Positions 1 through 7,625 of a DNA stretch of 23,104 nucleotides are shown here, piece by piece. The stretch covers positions 1 to 23,104 of the forward strand of contig URCP01000042.1 of assembly GCA_900546315.1 (NCBI GenBank), read 5' to 3'. Positions within the stretch are counted from its first letter, which is position 1. Each line of letters begins with the position of its first letter. The notes under the pieces were generated by a model. That model saw only the letters and a program-made list of their open reading frames with translations. It made no database searches and was not told the DNA's origin. A program made the position numbers and the translations under genes. The stretch is from an uncultured Eubacteriales bacterium. Lineage in GTDB: Bacteria > Bacillota > Clostridia > Oscillospirales > CAG-272.

Positions 1-83
1 ATCTTTTCGAGAAATTCCCGCTTGTGCGTTTTTACTTCTTTTAATTCGTCGTGTATGAACGACAGGCTCATTTGTTTATTCAT
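1..83 (-). CDS. Probable IS transposase, N-terminal fragment (cut by the window edge)
   Basis: Reading leftward from an ATG at 83, an open frame of 27 codons runs off the window edge, beginning MNKQMSLSFIHDELKEV and continuing with the Thr-x-Lys-Arg-Glu-Phe-Leu-Glu pattern (K-T-H-K-R-E-F-L-E-K). That style of start is familiar from DDE transposases of the IS5/IS1182 type, where it precedes a conserved 'IIPW' stretch that would lie outside the window. No Shine-Dalgarno sequence precedes the ATG. The -10 box of a good promoter sits only six bases upstream, so the message would be nearly leaderless, as seen in some insertion sequences. The catalytic residues are not visible, so family assignment rests on about 27 residues and is tentative. 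Confidence 0.5.
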   Translation of the reverse strand, partial: MNKQMSLSFIHDELKEVKTHKREFLEK

Positions 84-89
84 GAATTT

Positions 90-118
90 ATTATACCACT
101 TTTTTCACAATTTTTCAA
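90..118 (-). promoter_or_regulatory. Promoter of the probable transposase gene
   Basis: On the minus strand TTGAAA (118-113) is followed by a 17-bp spacer and TATAAT (95-90). Transcription would start at or next to the ATG at 83, giving a leaderless or nearly leaderless transcript. Confidence 0.55.
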
Positions 119-156
119 GACCCTTGGTTTTATGCGGTGTTGCCTTAAATATTAAG

Positions 157-207
157 GATCCCCGACAAATTATATGGCAAAGTCCATAGGGTTGTCGGGG
201 GTCTTTT
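157..207 (+). terminator. Strong stem-loop, terminator-like
   Basis: A 12-bp stem pairs 157-168 (GATCCCCGACAA) with 192-203 (TTGTCGGGGGTC), with one T-G wobble. A second 5-bp helix lies inside (TATGG 173-177 with CCATA 184-188, loop CAAAGT). Four T residues follow at 204-207. It could be a rho-independent terminator left from a gene interrupted to the left, or a structured leader of the binding-protein gene at 315. I do not recognise a riboswitch family in it. The remaining leader (208-314) shows only a weak CTATCA/TGATAG hairpin and no convincing promoter. Confidence 0.45.
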
Positions 208-314
208 GCAAAATAAGGTATTCCGCTATCAATATTGCCGCGTCTGATAGTATGTCATGTCCGGCGCGGCTTGTCATATCCCTGAAAACTGAATTACACG
301 GAGGATGTCATGCG

Positions 315-1772
315 ATGAAATGGGCACATTCGATTGGTCTTATAGCAATATCCCTTATCATGAGTTCACTTGCAGCCTGTGGGAGCGCCGCGCCGGAAGG
401 TCCGGTCACGACGTCCGCAGGCGATACGACGACAGAGGCGCCCGTCGACACGCGCACTGAGCTTGAAAAGCTCGAAGGCGCGGATTACGACGGGTATGAG
501 TTCGGTATCCTGCTCAACAACCAGGACGACAGATTCGTCGACGTGATGACGGTCGGCGAGATGAACGGCGACATCATGAACGACAACGTCTACAAGCGGA
601 ACCTCGCGGTGCAGGAGAAGTACGGCATCGTGATAAAGACCGAACAGGACGAGTTCCAGAAGGTCAACGAAACCTGCAAGACGAGCGTCATGGCGGGCGA
701 CAACGAGTATGATCTCTATTTCTCGAACTGCTATGCGACGGGGCTTGCCTCAGCGGGTTACCTTTATGAGCTCGGAGGGCTGCCGGGAATCGATCTGTCG
801 AATCCCTGGTGGGACCCGGCGGCGCTTGAACAGCTTTCGGTCGGGGGAAAGATTTATCTCGCGACCGGTGATATAAGTCCGACGTCGCTCATGACCTCTT
901 CCTGCATGGTCTTCAATAAGCGTCTGCTCGATTCTGTGCAGATGGAATATCCTTACGAGGCGGTGAAGCAGGGAAAGTGGACGCTCGATATGCTCGCGGA
1001 GCTGACGAGCGACCTGTCGCGGGACATCAACGGCGATTCGTCGATGACTCTCGAGGATGATCTTTTCGGGTACACGAGCTGGATGTGTGACAGTCCGTAC
1101 TCTTTCTTCTACGGCGCGGGCGGAACGCTTTCGGTCAAGAACAGCGAGGATGTGCCGGAAGTGTCGTATGACATGGACATGATCACCGAGGTCTACGACA
1201 AGATTTACCGGATAATCATCACGAACAGATCATACTTCGTTACGGACGCCGCGAAATACCCGACGTTCTACGAGTGCTTCTCGGACGGAAAGGCGTATTT
1301 CTCCGAGATGACGCTTCAGAAGATAGAGATGTTCCTCAGAGACATGAAGGACGACTTCGGAATAATCCCGATACCGAAGCGGAACGAGACGCAGGAGAAC
1401 TACATCGCGTGCGTCAACGGCGCGGGCGGATTCGTGGTCGTCCCGGCGAACGCCGAGAACCCGGAGCGTACCGGACGTGTAATGGAAGCGCTCGCCGCCG
1501 GAGCGTATGACGGCATCACACCGGAGCTCTACGACGTCATAACGAAGACAAAGGTCGCGAGAGACGAGGAGTCGGCGGAGATGGTCGACCTGATAATCGA
1601 GCACCGCGTCTTTGACCCGTACTATATAAATCTTGTGAAAAACTACGACTTCATGCAGTCCGCCCTGTCATCGAAGAAAGAGAGCGTGACGTCGGTACTC
1701 GAGTCGGGAAGGTCGGCGGCGGAGCAGGCTATGGCAAAGCTTGCCGAAACGTACGCGGAGAACACCAAGTAA
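315..1772 (+). CDS. ABC-type extracellular solute-binding lipoprotein 1
   Basis: Predicted lipoprotein of 485 residues, probably the substrate-capturing subunit of an ABC importer (carbohydrate type by resemblance), anchored to the outer face of the membrane. The open frame extends upstream, but ATG 315 is the likely start: GGAGGA at 300-305 lies nine bases before it, and translation from it gives a classic signal peptide with lipobox Leu-Ala-Ala-Cys (Cys22) followed by Gly-Ser and a Thr/Ala-rich linker. It shares landmarks with the two other binding proteins in this window: an N-terminal 'YDGYEF' block, a 'GDIMNDNVYKRN' segment, a 'PWWD' motif, a 'GK-YLA-GD' block and 'YPYEAVKQGKWTLD'. No permease or ATPase gene is adjacent. 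The gene ends just before a bidirectional terminator and converges on the acyl-CoA synthetase gene. The substrate cannot be deduced. Confidence 0.85.
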   Translation: MKWAHSIGLIAISLIMSSLAACGSAAPEGPVTTSAGDTTTEAPVDTRTELEKLEGADYDGYEFGILLNNQDDRFVDVMTVGEMNGDIMNDNVYKRNLAVQEKYGIVIKTEQDEFQKVNETCKTSVMAGDNEYDLYFSNCYATGLASAGYLYELGGLPGIDLSNPWWDPAALEQLSVGGKIYLATGDISPTSLMTSSCMVFNKRLLDSVQMEYPYEAVKQGKWTLDMLAELTSDLSRDINGDSSMTLEDDLFGYTSWMCDSPYSFFYGAGGTLSVKNSEDVPEVSYDMDMITEVYDKIYRIIITNRSYFVTDAAKYPTFYECFSDGKAYFSEMTLQKIEMFLRDMKDDFGIIPIPKRNETQENYIACVNGAGGFVVVPANAENPERTGRVMEALAAGAYDGITPELYDVITKTKVARDEESAEMVDLIIEHRVFDPYYINLVKNYDFMQSALSSKKESVTSVLESGRSAAEQAMAKLAETYAENTK

Positions 1773-1773
1773 T

Positions 1774-1806
1774 AAAAAAACAGACCGTCGTCGGCGGTCT
1801 GTTTTT
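1774..1806. terminator. Bidirectional rho-independent terminator
   Basis: CAGACCG (1781-1787) pairs with CGGTCTG (1795-1801), loop TCGTCGG. It is flanked by an A-run on the left and a T-run on the right that extend the pairing, so it can serve both the binding-protein gene (+) and the convergent acyl-CoA synthetase gene (-). Confidence 0.85.
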
Positions 1807-1812
1807 CGGTGA

Positions 1813-3570
1813 TTATTCGGTTTTTCCGGTGGAGCCGCTCTCTGACGGAGCCATGTTTTCCTCTGTCTGGAGTCCGACGCGGCGGATTTTCTTCGAGGTC
1901 GTCTTTTCGAATTCTGTGCTTCTGAGCTTTATCTTGAGAACCTTCTTGTAGGACGGGAGTGTCTTGTTGAGATCCTCGACGGCGTTCTTGATCATCGTGT
2001 TGCGCTCCTCGACCGACTTGCCGGCGAGAAGCTCCTCGTTCGGGTAGATCTCGGCACAGAGCGCTGTTTCCTCGCCGCTCTCGTTTCTGACGGCGTAGAC
2101 CACGACCTCGCTGACGTACGGGATGTTCTGGAGATAGCCCTCGATTTCCTCAGGGTAGACGTTCTTTCCGTTCTTGAGAACGATGAGGTTTTTCTTTCTG
2201 CCGGTGATGAAGAGCTGTCCCTCGTCGTTGAAGCGGCCGTAGTCTCCGGTGCGGAACCAGCCGTCCTCGGAAAGAACCTCGGCGGTCGCCTCCGGCTTCT
2301 TGTAGTAGCCCATCATGACGACGTCGCCTTTTACGCAGATCTCGCCCTCGCCGTCCTCGTTCGGCTCGTCGATCTTTACCTCACAGCAGGGGAGGCTCAC
2401 GCCGACCGAACGGTAATCCGAGTAATAATCGCGGTTGACCGAGACGAGCGGTGAGCACTCGGTGATTCCGTAGCCGTTGATCAGGTTTATTCCGACGGCG
2501 TCGAAGAATCCGGCGAGCTCGGGTCTTATCGGCGCGCCGCCGCAGACGAGCTTTATGATCTCGCCGCCGAAGACGTCGTGGACCGACTTGAAGAGGGTCT
2601 TTCTCATGTCGATGCCGACCTTGCGCATCGCGTTCGACGTCTTTATGAGCTTTTCAAACGCTTTTGCCTTGCCCTTTGCCTCGATGCCGGACATTATCTT
2701 CTTGTAGAGGTTTTCGACGAACAGCGGCACGAGAAGGATATAGTCCGGTTTGAAGAATTTCATGTTCTCGGCGACGTGCCTGAGACTGTCATTCACGCAG
2801 ATCGTCGAGTGGTGATGGAGCGAAACGAGTATTCCGCAGACCGCCTCATAGGTGTGGTGATACGGGAGCACCGACAGACATCTCTCGAATACTGTCGAGA
2901 CCTCAAGTCCGTAATAGACGCTTGAGACAAGGTTGTGCTGTGAGAGCATGACACCCTTCGCGATACCGGTCGTTCCGGAGGTGTAGACGAGCATTCTCAG
3001 GTCCTCGTCCTTCGGCTCGAGCGACGTAAAGGCGTTGTCTCCGGCTGCTAAAAGCTCCTCACCGTGCGATATGACGCTCTTCATAGAAATGAAGCGTCCG
3101 CCCTCGTCCTCCGCGTTCATGTCGATCCCGACGAAATACTTTATCCACGGGAGCTTGTCGGCGGCGTCGCGGAACTTCTCCTCGTAGTGCGACGAGAAGA
3201 AGACGACCTTCGAGTCGGAGTGCGCGAGGATATTCAGTATCTCCGGGAACGGGAGCTCCTTGTCGACCGGCACCCAGACGCCCTCGGTGCAGAGGATGGT
3301 GAGATACGCGAGTATCCATTCGTAGCGGTTCTCGGAGACCATCGCGACATGGTCGGCGGTGATACCGAGCGCGGCGAGCCCTGTGCCGAGGCATCCGACC
3401 TCATGTCTGAATTCGTGGTAGGTCACGTCGCGGGTCTGCTTCTCAGCAAAGTTCGTGTAATAACGGATGGCTGTCTTGTCGCCCGCTTCTTCATCGGCGC
3501 GGCAGAGCATATCCTTGAAGTCAGTGAAGCGCTCTACCTCGTAGAGCGGATAATTCTTATTTTTTGCCAT
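1813..3570 (-). CDS. AMP-forming long-chain acyl-CoA synthetase (FadD/ANL superfamily)
   Basis: A 585-residue adenylate-forming enzyme predicted to activate a fatty acid with ATP to an acyl-adenylate and transfer it to CoA in the cytoplasm. The phosphate-binding motif YTSGTTGIAKG is at residues 196-206, the adenine-side motif NGYGITE at about 365-371, the hinge/TGD motif WFRTGDYG at 438-445, 'GRKKNLIVLKNGKNVYPEEIE' around 457-477, and the C-terminal catalytic lysine region TTSKKIRR at 557-564. The open frame begins earlier, but ATG 3570 has AAGAGG seven bases upstream and starts MAKNKNYPLYEV, as expected for the family. It stands alone, divergent from the GNAT gene and convergent with binding protein 1. 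An o-succinylbenzoate or other acid substrate cannot be excluded, but the length and motifs favour a long-chain acyl type. Confidence 0.88.
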   Translation of the reverse strand: MAKNKNYPLYEVERFTDFKDMLCRADEEAGDKTAIRYYTNFAEKQTRDVTYHEFRHEVGCLGTGLAALGITADHVAMVSENRYEWILAYLTILCTEGVWVPVDKELPFPEILNILAHSDSKVVFFSSHYEEKFRDAADKLPWIKYFVGIDMNAEDEGGRFISMKSVISHGEELLAAGDNAFTSLEPKDEDLRMLVYTSGTTGIAKGVMLSQHNLVSSVYYGLEVSTVFERCLSVLPYHHTYEAVCGILVSLHHHSTICVNDSLRHVAENMKFFKPDYILLVPLFVENLYKKIMSGIEAKGKAKAFEKLIKTSNAMRKVGIDMRKTLFKSVHDVFGGEIIKLVCGGAPIRPELAGFFDAVGINLINGYGITECSPLVSVNRDYYSDYRSVGVSLPCCEVKIDEPNEDGEGEICVKGDVVMMGYYKKPEATAEVLSEDGWFRTGDYGRFNDEGQLFITGRKKNLIVLKNGKNVYPEEIEGYLQNIPYVSEVVVYAVRNESGEETALCAEIYPNEELLAGKSVEERNTMIKNAVEDLNKTLPSYKKVLKIKLRSTEFEKTTSKKIRRVGLQTEENMAPSESGSTGKTE

Positions 3571-3734
3571 GATAAAACCTCTTATATATGTGATTTTTTG
3601 TAATATGGGCAATCATAGTCCTGGTATAACCTCTTTGTGTCCGGATTTCTGAAAAAGTTACAGAAAACCGAAAAAAATCTTCTGAGTTTTTTTCGTGTTG
3701 AGACAGCTGCGTACACTGAATGTTCACAAATGTG

Positions 3735-3743
3735 TGCTATAAT
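3735..3743 (+). promoter_or_regulatory. Extended -10 promoter of the GNAT gene
   Basis: TGCTATAAT: a consensus TATAAT at 3738-3743 preceded by the extended-10 TGn. The -35 is poor (CTGAAT 3716-3721, spacer 16), as is usual for extended -10 promoters. Transcription would start near 3750, at the base of a small GCGGC/GCCGC hairpin (3751-3765). Confidence 0.55.
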
Positions 3744-3769
3744 GTCTGTAGCGGCGGTCAGCCGCATTA

Positions 3770-3780
3770 TCACAGTGTGA
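3770..3780. promoter_or_regulatory. Perfect 11-bp palindrome in the GNAT leader
   Basis: TCACA-G-TGTGA lies between the promoter (3735-3743) and the GNAT start codon (3798), a position suited to an operator. No regulator can be named. Confidence 0.3.
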
Positions 3781-3797
3781 TTACGAGGATAATATAT

Positions 3798-5012
3798 ATG
3801 CCGAACCATTTCGATTACGAGATTCGTACGCTTAACACGGATGATGTCGATCAGTATAACGCGCTTTTACGCTATTCGTTTCAGGTTACCGAGCAGGAGC
3901 TCGCTGAGACCGGCTGGCAGGACGACGAGATAAAGCAGTCGAAGTTCCCGGTGCTCGAGCGCGCGGACGTGCTCGGGTGCTTTGACGGGGACACGCTGAT
4001 CTCGCAGTTCGCGGTCTATCCGCTCAAGATGAACGTCTACGGCGCGGTCTTCCCGACCGGGTTTGTCACGAGCGTCTGCACATATCCGGAGTACACCGGG
4101 CACGGTATAATGAAGCGTCTGATGCTCCAGAGCCTGACGAATATGCGCGGCAAGGGGCAGTCTCTCGCGCTGCTCTATCCGTACTCGATACCGCTCTACC
4201 ACCGTCTCGGCTGGGAGATCGTCTCGAACAAAATTTCATATACGATAAAGGACAGGCAGATACCGGAAAAGGCGTCGGCGCCCGGCTATGTAAGGCGTGT
4301 CAAGTGGGAGAACACGGATTTCAAGAATCTCCACTCCGCGTTTGCCGCTGTGACGCACGGGTGTCTGTTCAGAAACTCGCTCGCGTGGGAGGAGTACTGG
4401 CGCTGGGACGAGGACGACACTAACGTCGCGGTCTATTACTCGGAGCATGACAAGCCCTGCGGATATATGGTATACCTCATAAAGACGGATATCATGTATA
4501 TAAAGGAGATGATTTTTCTGAACCGTGAGGCGCAGCTCGGTCTGTGGGAATACATACGCGCGCATGAGTCTATGATCGACGAGGTGAGGGGAAACACCTT
4601 CTTCAGCGAGCCGATAGCGTTCGAGATGGACGACGGCGACATACGCGAGATGATAAAGCCGTACTGCATGGGAAGGATAGTCGACGTCGTGCAGTTCTTC
4701 GAGAAATATCCGTGCGACCCGGACGAGAAGCCGGTGAAGATCGCGTTTGAGCTCGACGACAATATGCTCGAGTGGAACAACGGGACCTTCGTTGTCAGGT
4801 TCGAGAACGGTCACTGCCACGTCTGCCCGCACGGCACGCACGCCGATTACTCGGTGAAGATGAACATAGCGACGCTGACGGCGCTGCTGCTCGGATACAA
4901 AACGGCGGAGAGACTTTACGAGCTTGAGCGGATATCCGGAAGCGAGAGCGCGATAGAACGTCTCGACGACGTTCTCTTTCACAAGATACCGTACATTTCG
5001 GACTATATATAG
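3798..5012 (+). CDS. Eis-like GNAT-family N-acetyltransferase
   Basis: A 404-residue protein with an N-terminal acetyl-CoA-dependent acetyltransferase fold and a long C-terminal half, the size and layout of the Eis family (two GNAT-like domains plus an SCP2-like domain). The acetyl-CoA motif is visible at about residues 88-105 (GFVTSVCTYPEYTGHGIMKR), followed by the 'YPYSIPLYHRLGWE' strand at about 127-140 typical of Eis proteins. ATG 3798 was preferred over the upstream frame opening at 3720 because GAGG (3785-3788) lies nine bases before it and the family start (MPNHFDYEIRTL) fits. Known Eis enzymes acetylate lysine or aminoglycoside amines; here the substrate is unknown. It is monocistronic and ends upstream of a terminator shared with the convergent binding-protein gene. 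Confidence 0.8.
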   Translation: MPNHFDYEIRTLNTDDVDQYNALLRYSFQVTEQELAETGWQDDEIKQSKFPVLERADVLGCFDGDTLISQFAVYPLKMNVYGAVFPTGFVTSVCTYPEYTGHGIMKRLMLQSLTNMRGKGQSLALLYPYSIPLYHRLGWEIVSNKISYTIKDRQIPEKASAPGYVRRVKWENTDFKNLHSAFAAVTHGCLFRNSLAWEEYWRWDEDDTNVAVYYSEHDKPCGYMVYLIKTDIMYIKEMIFLNREAQLGLWEYIRAHESMIDEVRGNTFFSEPIAFEMDDGDIREMIKPYCMGRIVDVVQFFEKYPCDPDEKPVKIAFELDDNMLEWNNGTFVVRFENGHCHVCPHGTHADYSVKMNIATLTALLLGYKTAERLYELERISGSESAIERLDDVLFHKIPYISDYI

Positions 5013-5130
5013 TCAGACCCGCGTATCTTGGCATCCAGCCGCCGTCGAGAACGCCCGAGTTTCTCGAAAACTGAGAGAGCCGCCGTCCGGTGCGGAGTTG
5101 TCAACCGAGCCGGACAATACCTATGAAACA

Positions 5131-5172
5131 AAAAAGCAGGCTGTCGTGCGGACACGGCAGCCTGTAAGTTAT
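5131..5172. terminator. Rho-independent terminator between GNAT and binding protein 2
   Basis: A 12-bp stem (5137-5148 with 5153-5164, one G-T pair, loop CGGA). On the minus strand it is followed by CTTTTTTGTTT, an excellent terminator for binding protein 2; on the plus strand the T-rich stretch TAAGTTATTTTATT follows. The preceding 5013-5130 holds nothing else I recognise. Confidence 0.85.
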
Positions 5173-5181
5173 TTTATTCGT

Positions 5182-6645
5182 TTATTTGGAATTGATAGCT
5201 TCCATTACCTTGTCTATCTCGGCAACCGTTGAGTCCTTGTAAGTAGCAACGATCGATGAGGCTCCGCCCTGTCCACTCGTGATTGCATTTGCAAGACTGC
5301 TTCTCAGTTTTTCTCCGAGACCGAACGCGTAAGCGGTGTAGTAGGTTCTCGAATCACGGATTATGTCAAGCATCTCACTTGTCTCATCGTCACGGATGTG
5401 CTTGAGCTGGAGTACAACATCATAGTACTTCGGGACTATATCCCGATACGAAAGATAGGACATAGCATCAAGGATGATCGCCGTCTCATCAAGCTTGGTA
5501 TTCGTTACCGGAATTGTCAGGAAGTAAGTCCAGACCGCAACAGGGCTGACGTAATCGTCATTCTCATCATACTTCGGCATCGGTACGATTCCGTAGTCGT
5601 CCTTCATATCAGAGAACTTTCTTCCGCCGTCTCCACCCTTGATCTCCATGGCACAGAACATCGAACGTCCGGCTGCGAACACCATCTCGTAGTGGCTTCC
5701 GTTTGTCTTGTCGTTGGAGAAGAAGGCAGTTCCTTTCTCGCCGAAGACCTTTGTCAGCTTGTCTGCAACGTCGTAGAAATTACCCGTACCTGCCATCAGA
5801 GTCGCTTTGCCATCTTCAAACTTTATCTGCTTGTTTCCTGTGCAGACGAATGCCTGAGTGATGAAGTCAGGCTGCATCGAGGTGAAGCCGTAGATTGAAT
5901 TTCCGTCCTTGTTCCAATCCCAGCTCTCGTCGCCGTTCAGATTCGCGCCGACCGATATGTACTTGTAAAGCTCGTCAAATGTCCACTTGCCAGCTTTGAC
6001 TGTGTCGTATGGTAGGTCAAGCTGATGATCTTCAATCATCCGACGGTTGAAATAGAGGCACCACGACATCTCAAAATTGTGGAGCGTCAGATCGCTGCTG
6101 GCAAAATAGAGCGCCTTGTCATTTCCGACATATGCGTCCGCCATGACATCTTGATCCCACCACGGCTGGTCGAACTGGAACCCCGATTCCTGCGAGAGAT
6201 CCTGAAGCACTCCTTCGGTGATAAGCGCACCCATATTGTAAGTGAGTATATAAGCCGCGTCACAGATATCGTCTCCGGCGGCAACGGCCGTTTTTACCGC
6301 TGTGGCAACGTCAGATTCGCGTCTTTCTACGATTTTGACGTTGAACTTATCTTCGATCGTGGCGTTTCTCTCCCACGTAGCGTCGTTGATGATGTCGCCG
6401 TTCTGGCTCTCGACCCAGATGTCACGGTAGGAATCGCCTCTCGTTCCCATTTCACCCCACTGAAGGAAGACGAATTCATCGCCGTTCATGTTGAGTTCAG
6501 GAAAGGAGTATTCAGCGTTTGTGTCTGTTTCTGTAGTTGTCTCGCCCGAGATCGTGGTTTCGGTCTGAGTCTGGGACTCTGATCCGCACGATGTGCAGGA
6601 CATCAGGAGAAGTGCCGCAAGAATGAGTGTGAGTTTGTTTTTCAT
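5182..6645 (-). CDS. ABC-type extracellular solute-binding lipoprotein 2
   Basis: A 487-residue predicted lipoprotein. ATG 6645 was chosen because AAGGAG (6660-6655) lies nine bases upstream and a signal peptide begins at once (MKNKLTLILAALLLMSC). The acylated cysteine is either Cys17 (Leu-Met-Ser-Cys) or, by position relative to the Cys-Gly-Ser in its paralogues, Cys20; Cys20 would have an unusual Cys at position -3. Shared family landmarks are 'GDIINDATWERN', 'QPWWDQDVMADAY', 'MSWCLYFNRRM' and 'LPYDTVKAGKWTFDE'. It is divergent from the AraC-family gene, with fully overlapping promoters, so control by that regulator is likely. No transporter membrane subunit is nearby. Substrate unknown; a sugar or oligosaccharide is plausible but unproven. 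Confidence 0.88.
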   Translation of the reverse strand: MKNKLTLILAALLLMSCTSCGSESQTQTETTISGETTTETDTNAEYSFPELNMNGDEFVFLQWGEMGTRGDSYRDIWVESQNGDIINDATWERNATIEDKFNVKIVERRESDVATAVKTAVAAGDDICDAAYILTYNMGALITEGVLQDLSQESGFQFDQPWWDQDVMADAYVGNDKALYFASSDLTLHNFEMSWCLYFNRRMIEDHQLDLPYDTVKAGKWTFDELYKYISVGANLNGDESWDWNKDGNSIYGFTSMQPDFITQAFVCTGNKQIKFEDGKATLMAGTGNFYDVADKLTKVFGEKGTAFFSNDKTNGSHYEMVFAAGRSMFCAMEIKGGDGGRKFSDMKDDYGIVPMPKYDENDDYVSPVAVWTYFLTIPVTNTKLDETAIILDAMSYLSYRDIVPKYYDVVLQLKHIRDDETSEMLDIIRDSRTYYTAYAFGLGEKLRSSLANAITSGQGGASSIVATYKDSTVAEIDKVMEAINSK

Positions 6646-6673
6646 AAGAAAAAACTCCTTTTTTATAATACTA

Positions 6674-6702
6674 TTGACATTATAACGCAAATAGTGTATA
6701 AT
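6674..6702 (+). promoter_or_regulatory. Promoter of the AraC-family gene
   Basis: Perfect consensus TTGACA (6674-6679), 17-bp spacer, TATAAT (6697-6702). The predicted start is near 6709, with a leader of about 40 nt and AAGGAG at 6737-6742. TGACA also recurs at 6708-6712 and 6729-6733, i.e. 33 and 21 bp apart, close to whole helical turns; these could be regulator half-sites. Confidence 0.75.
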
Positions 6703-6707
6703 ATCAA
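6679..6707 (-). promoter_or_regulatory. Promoter of binding protein 2
   Basis: On the minus strand TTGATA (6707-6702), a 17-bp spacer, then TATAAT (6684-6679). The predicted start near 6672 gives a leader of about 27 nt containing AAGGAG. The two hexamers interlock with the opposing AraC promoter. Confidence 0.75.
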
Positions 6708-6749
6708 TGACAATAACGGAAATATTGGTGACAGAAAAGGAGATTCGGC

Positions 6750-7583
6750 ATGGAATGGGAATATGAGGAATGGCGTGATAAAATAGTCATACCATATTGT
6801 GAGTTTGACAGTGATGACGGCGGGAAAAAATATTATATCAGACGCCCGCACCTGCATCACAATATCGAGCTGCTGTACGTTATTGAGGGCGGACTGGGGC
6901 TCGACCTTCTGAGCGTCGACGGTGAGGAGACCCGGATGGTGCTGCGTGAGAACGACGTTATCGCGATTAACTGCAATATCATCCACGCTACTTCGCCGAA
7001 AAACAGTGTTGCCTATTACGTCGGTTTTGTTCCCCCGAAATGCCTTATGACGCCTCTGCATATTGATATCGGTAAGACATACATGAAGCCGTATCACGAT
7101 GAAAACAGGCTTCTGCGCCCGTTTTTCGACAATATGGCGATGTTCTCGCGCGGAGAGGGCGGACCGGCGGAAAAGGACGCTCTTATGACCTCGCTCGCGA
7201 ACAGCGTTATGGCTATACTTCTTCCGCGCATGAGCGAGGGGTTGGCGGAGCTGCGCGGGAGCACGGTCTGGACGGATATGCTGACATACGTCTACAAGAA
7301 CTACCGCAACCCTGAATTGACGGCGGATTCGATCTCACGCGCGTTCGGATATTCGAAGCGTACGTTGTCCGATATCTTCAGCGAGAGCGTCGGGAACAGC
7401 GTCAAGCGCTATATTGACTCGCTGAGGGTAAACGACGCGAAGACGCTTCTCCTGACGACGTCGGCGAGCGTTGAGAGCATAGCGTATGAGGTAGGCTATG
7501 ACTGCCCGCGCACCTTCTTCCGTGTCTTCAAGGCGCACACGGGAACGACGCCGACCGCGTTCCGCGAGATCTCACGAAAATAA
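6750..7583 (+). CDS. AraC/XylS-family transcriptional regulator
   Basis: A 277-residue regulator with an N-terminal cupin-like sensor domain (about residues 1-150; 'RRPHLHHNIELLYVIEGG' near 31-48 is the usual first strand pair) and a C-terminal double helix-turn-helix DNA-binding domain (about 180-277). The first helix pair includes 'LTADSISRAFGYSKRTLSDIF' and the second ends in 'SIAYEVGYDCPRTFFRVFKAHTGTTPTAFR', which matches the AraC signature. ATG 6750 follows AAGGAG by seven bases. Divergent placement against binding protein 2 is the classic arrangement of a sugar-responsive regulator with its target. Since binding protein 3 carries a similar promoter block, it may control both. The ligand is unknown. 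Confidence 0.92.
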   Translation: MEWEYEEWRDKIVIPYCEFDSDDGGKKYYIRRPHLHHNIELLYVIEGGLGLDLLSVDGEETRMVLRENDVIAINCNIIHATSPKNSVAYYVGFVPPKCLMTPLHIDIGKTYMKPYHDENRLLRPFFDNMAMFSRGEGGPAEKDALMTSLANSVMAILLPRMSEGLAELRGSTVWTDMLTYVYKNYRNPELTADSISRAFGYSKRTLSDIFSESVGNSVKRYIDSLRVNDAKTLLLTTSASVESIAYEVGYDCPRTFFRVFKAHTGTTPTAFREISRK

Positions 7584-7619
7584 AAATGTCCCCCGGAGAG
7601 ATTCCGGGGGACAGGCTTT
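7584..7619. terminator. Bidirectional terminator between AraC gene and binding protein 3
   Basis: TGTCCCCCGG (7587-7596) pairs perfectly with CCGGGGGACA (7604-7613), loop AGAGATT. There is a T-run on the right (CTTTTT) and an A-run on the left that becomes a T-run on the minus strand, so it serves both convergent genes. Confidence 0.9.
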
Positions 7620-7625
7620 TTAAGG

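Larger units (their letters stand above)
1..123 (-). mobile_element. Possible right end of an insertion sequence
   Basis: The transposase-like start at 83 is followed outward by an AT-rich stretch ending in CAATTTTTCAAGACCC (108-123). Read inward this is GGGTCTTGAAAAATTG, resembling the terminal repeats of IS1182-like elements (GAGACTTTTGAAAAA type, from memory). The opposite end and any target duplication are outside the window, so the boundary at about 123 is a guess. Confidence 0.35.

Noticed and set aside
157..203. Possible riboswitch before binding protein 1
   Set aside because: The stem has no conserved riboswitch core I can recognise (checked against memory of c-di-GMP, SAM and preQ1 types); a terminator-like hairpin explains it.
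174..314. Upstream extension of binding protein 1 from ATG 174
   Set aside because: It would place 47 residues before the signal peptide and runs through the 157-203 stem-loop; the ribosome binding site and lipobox define ATG 315.
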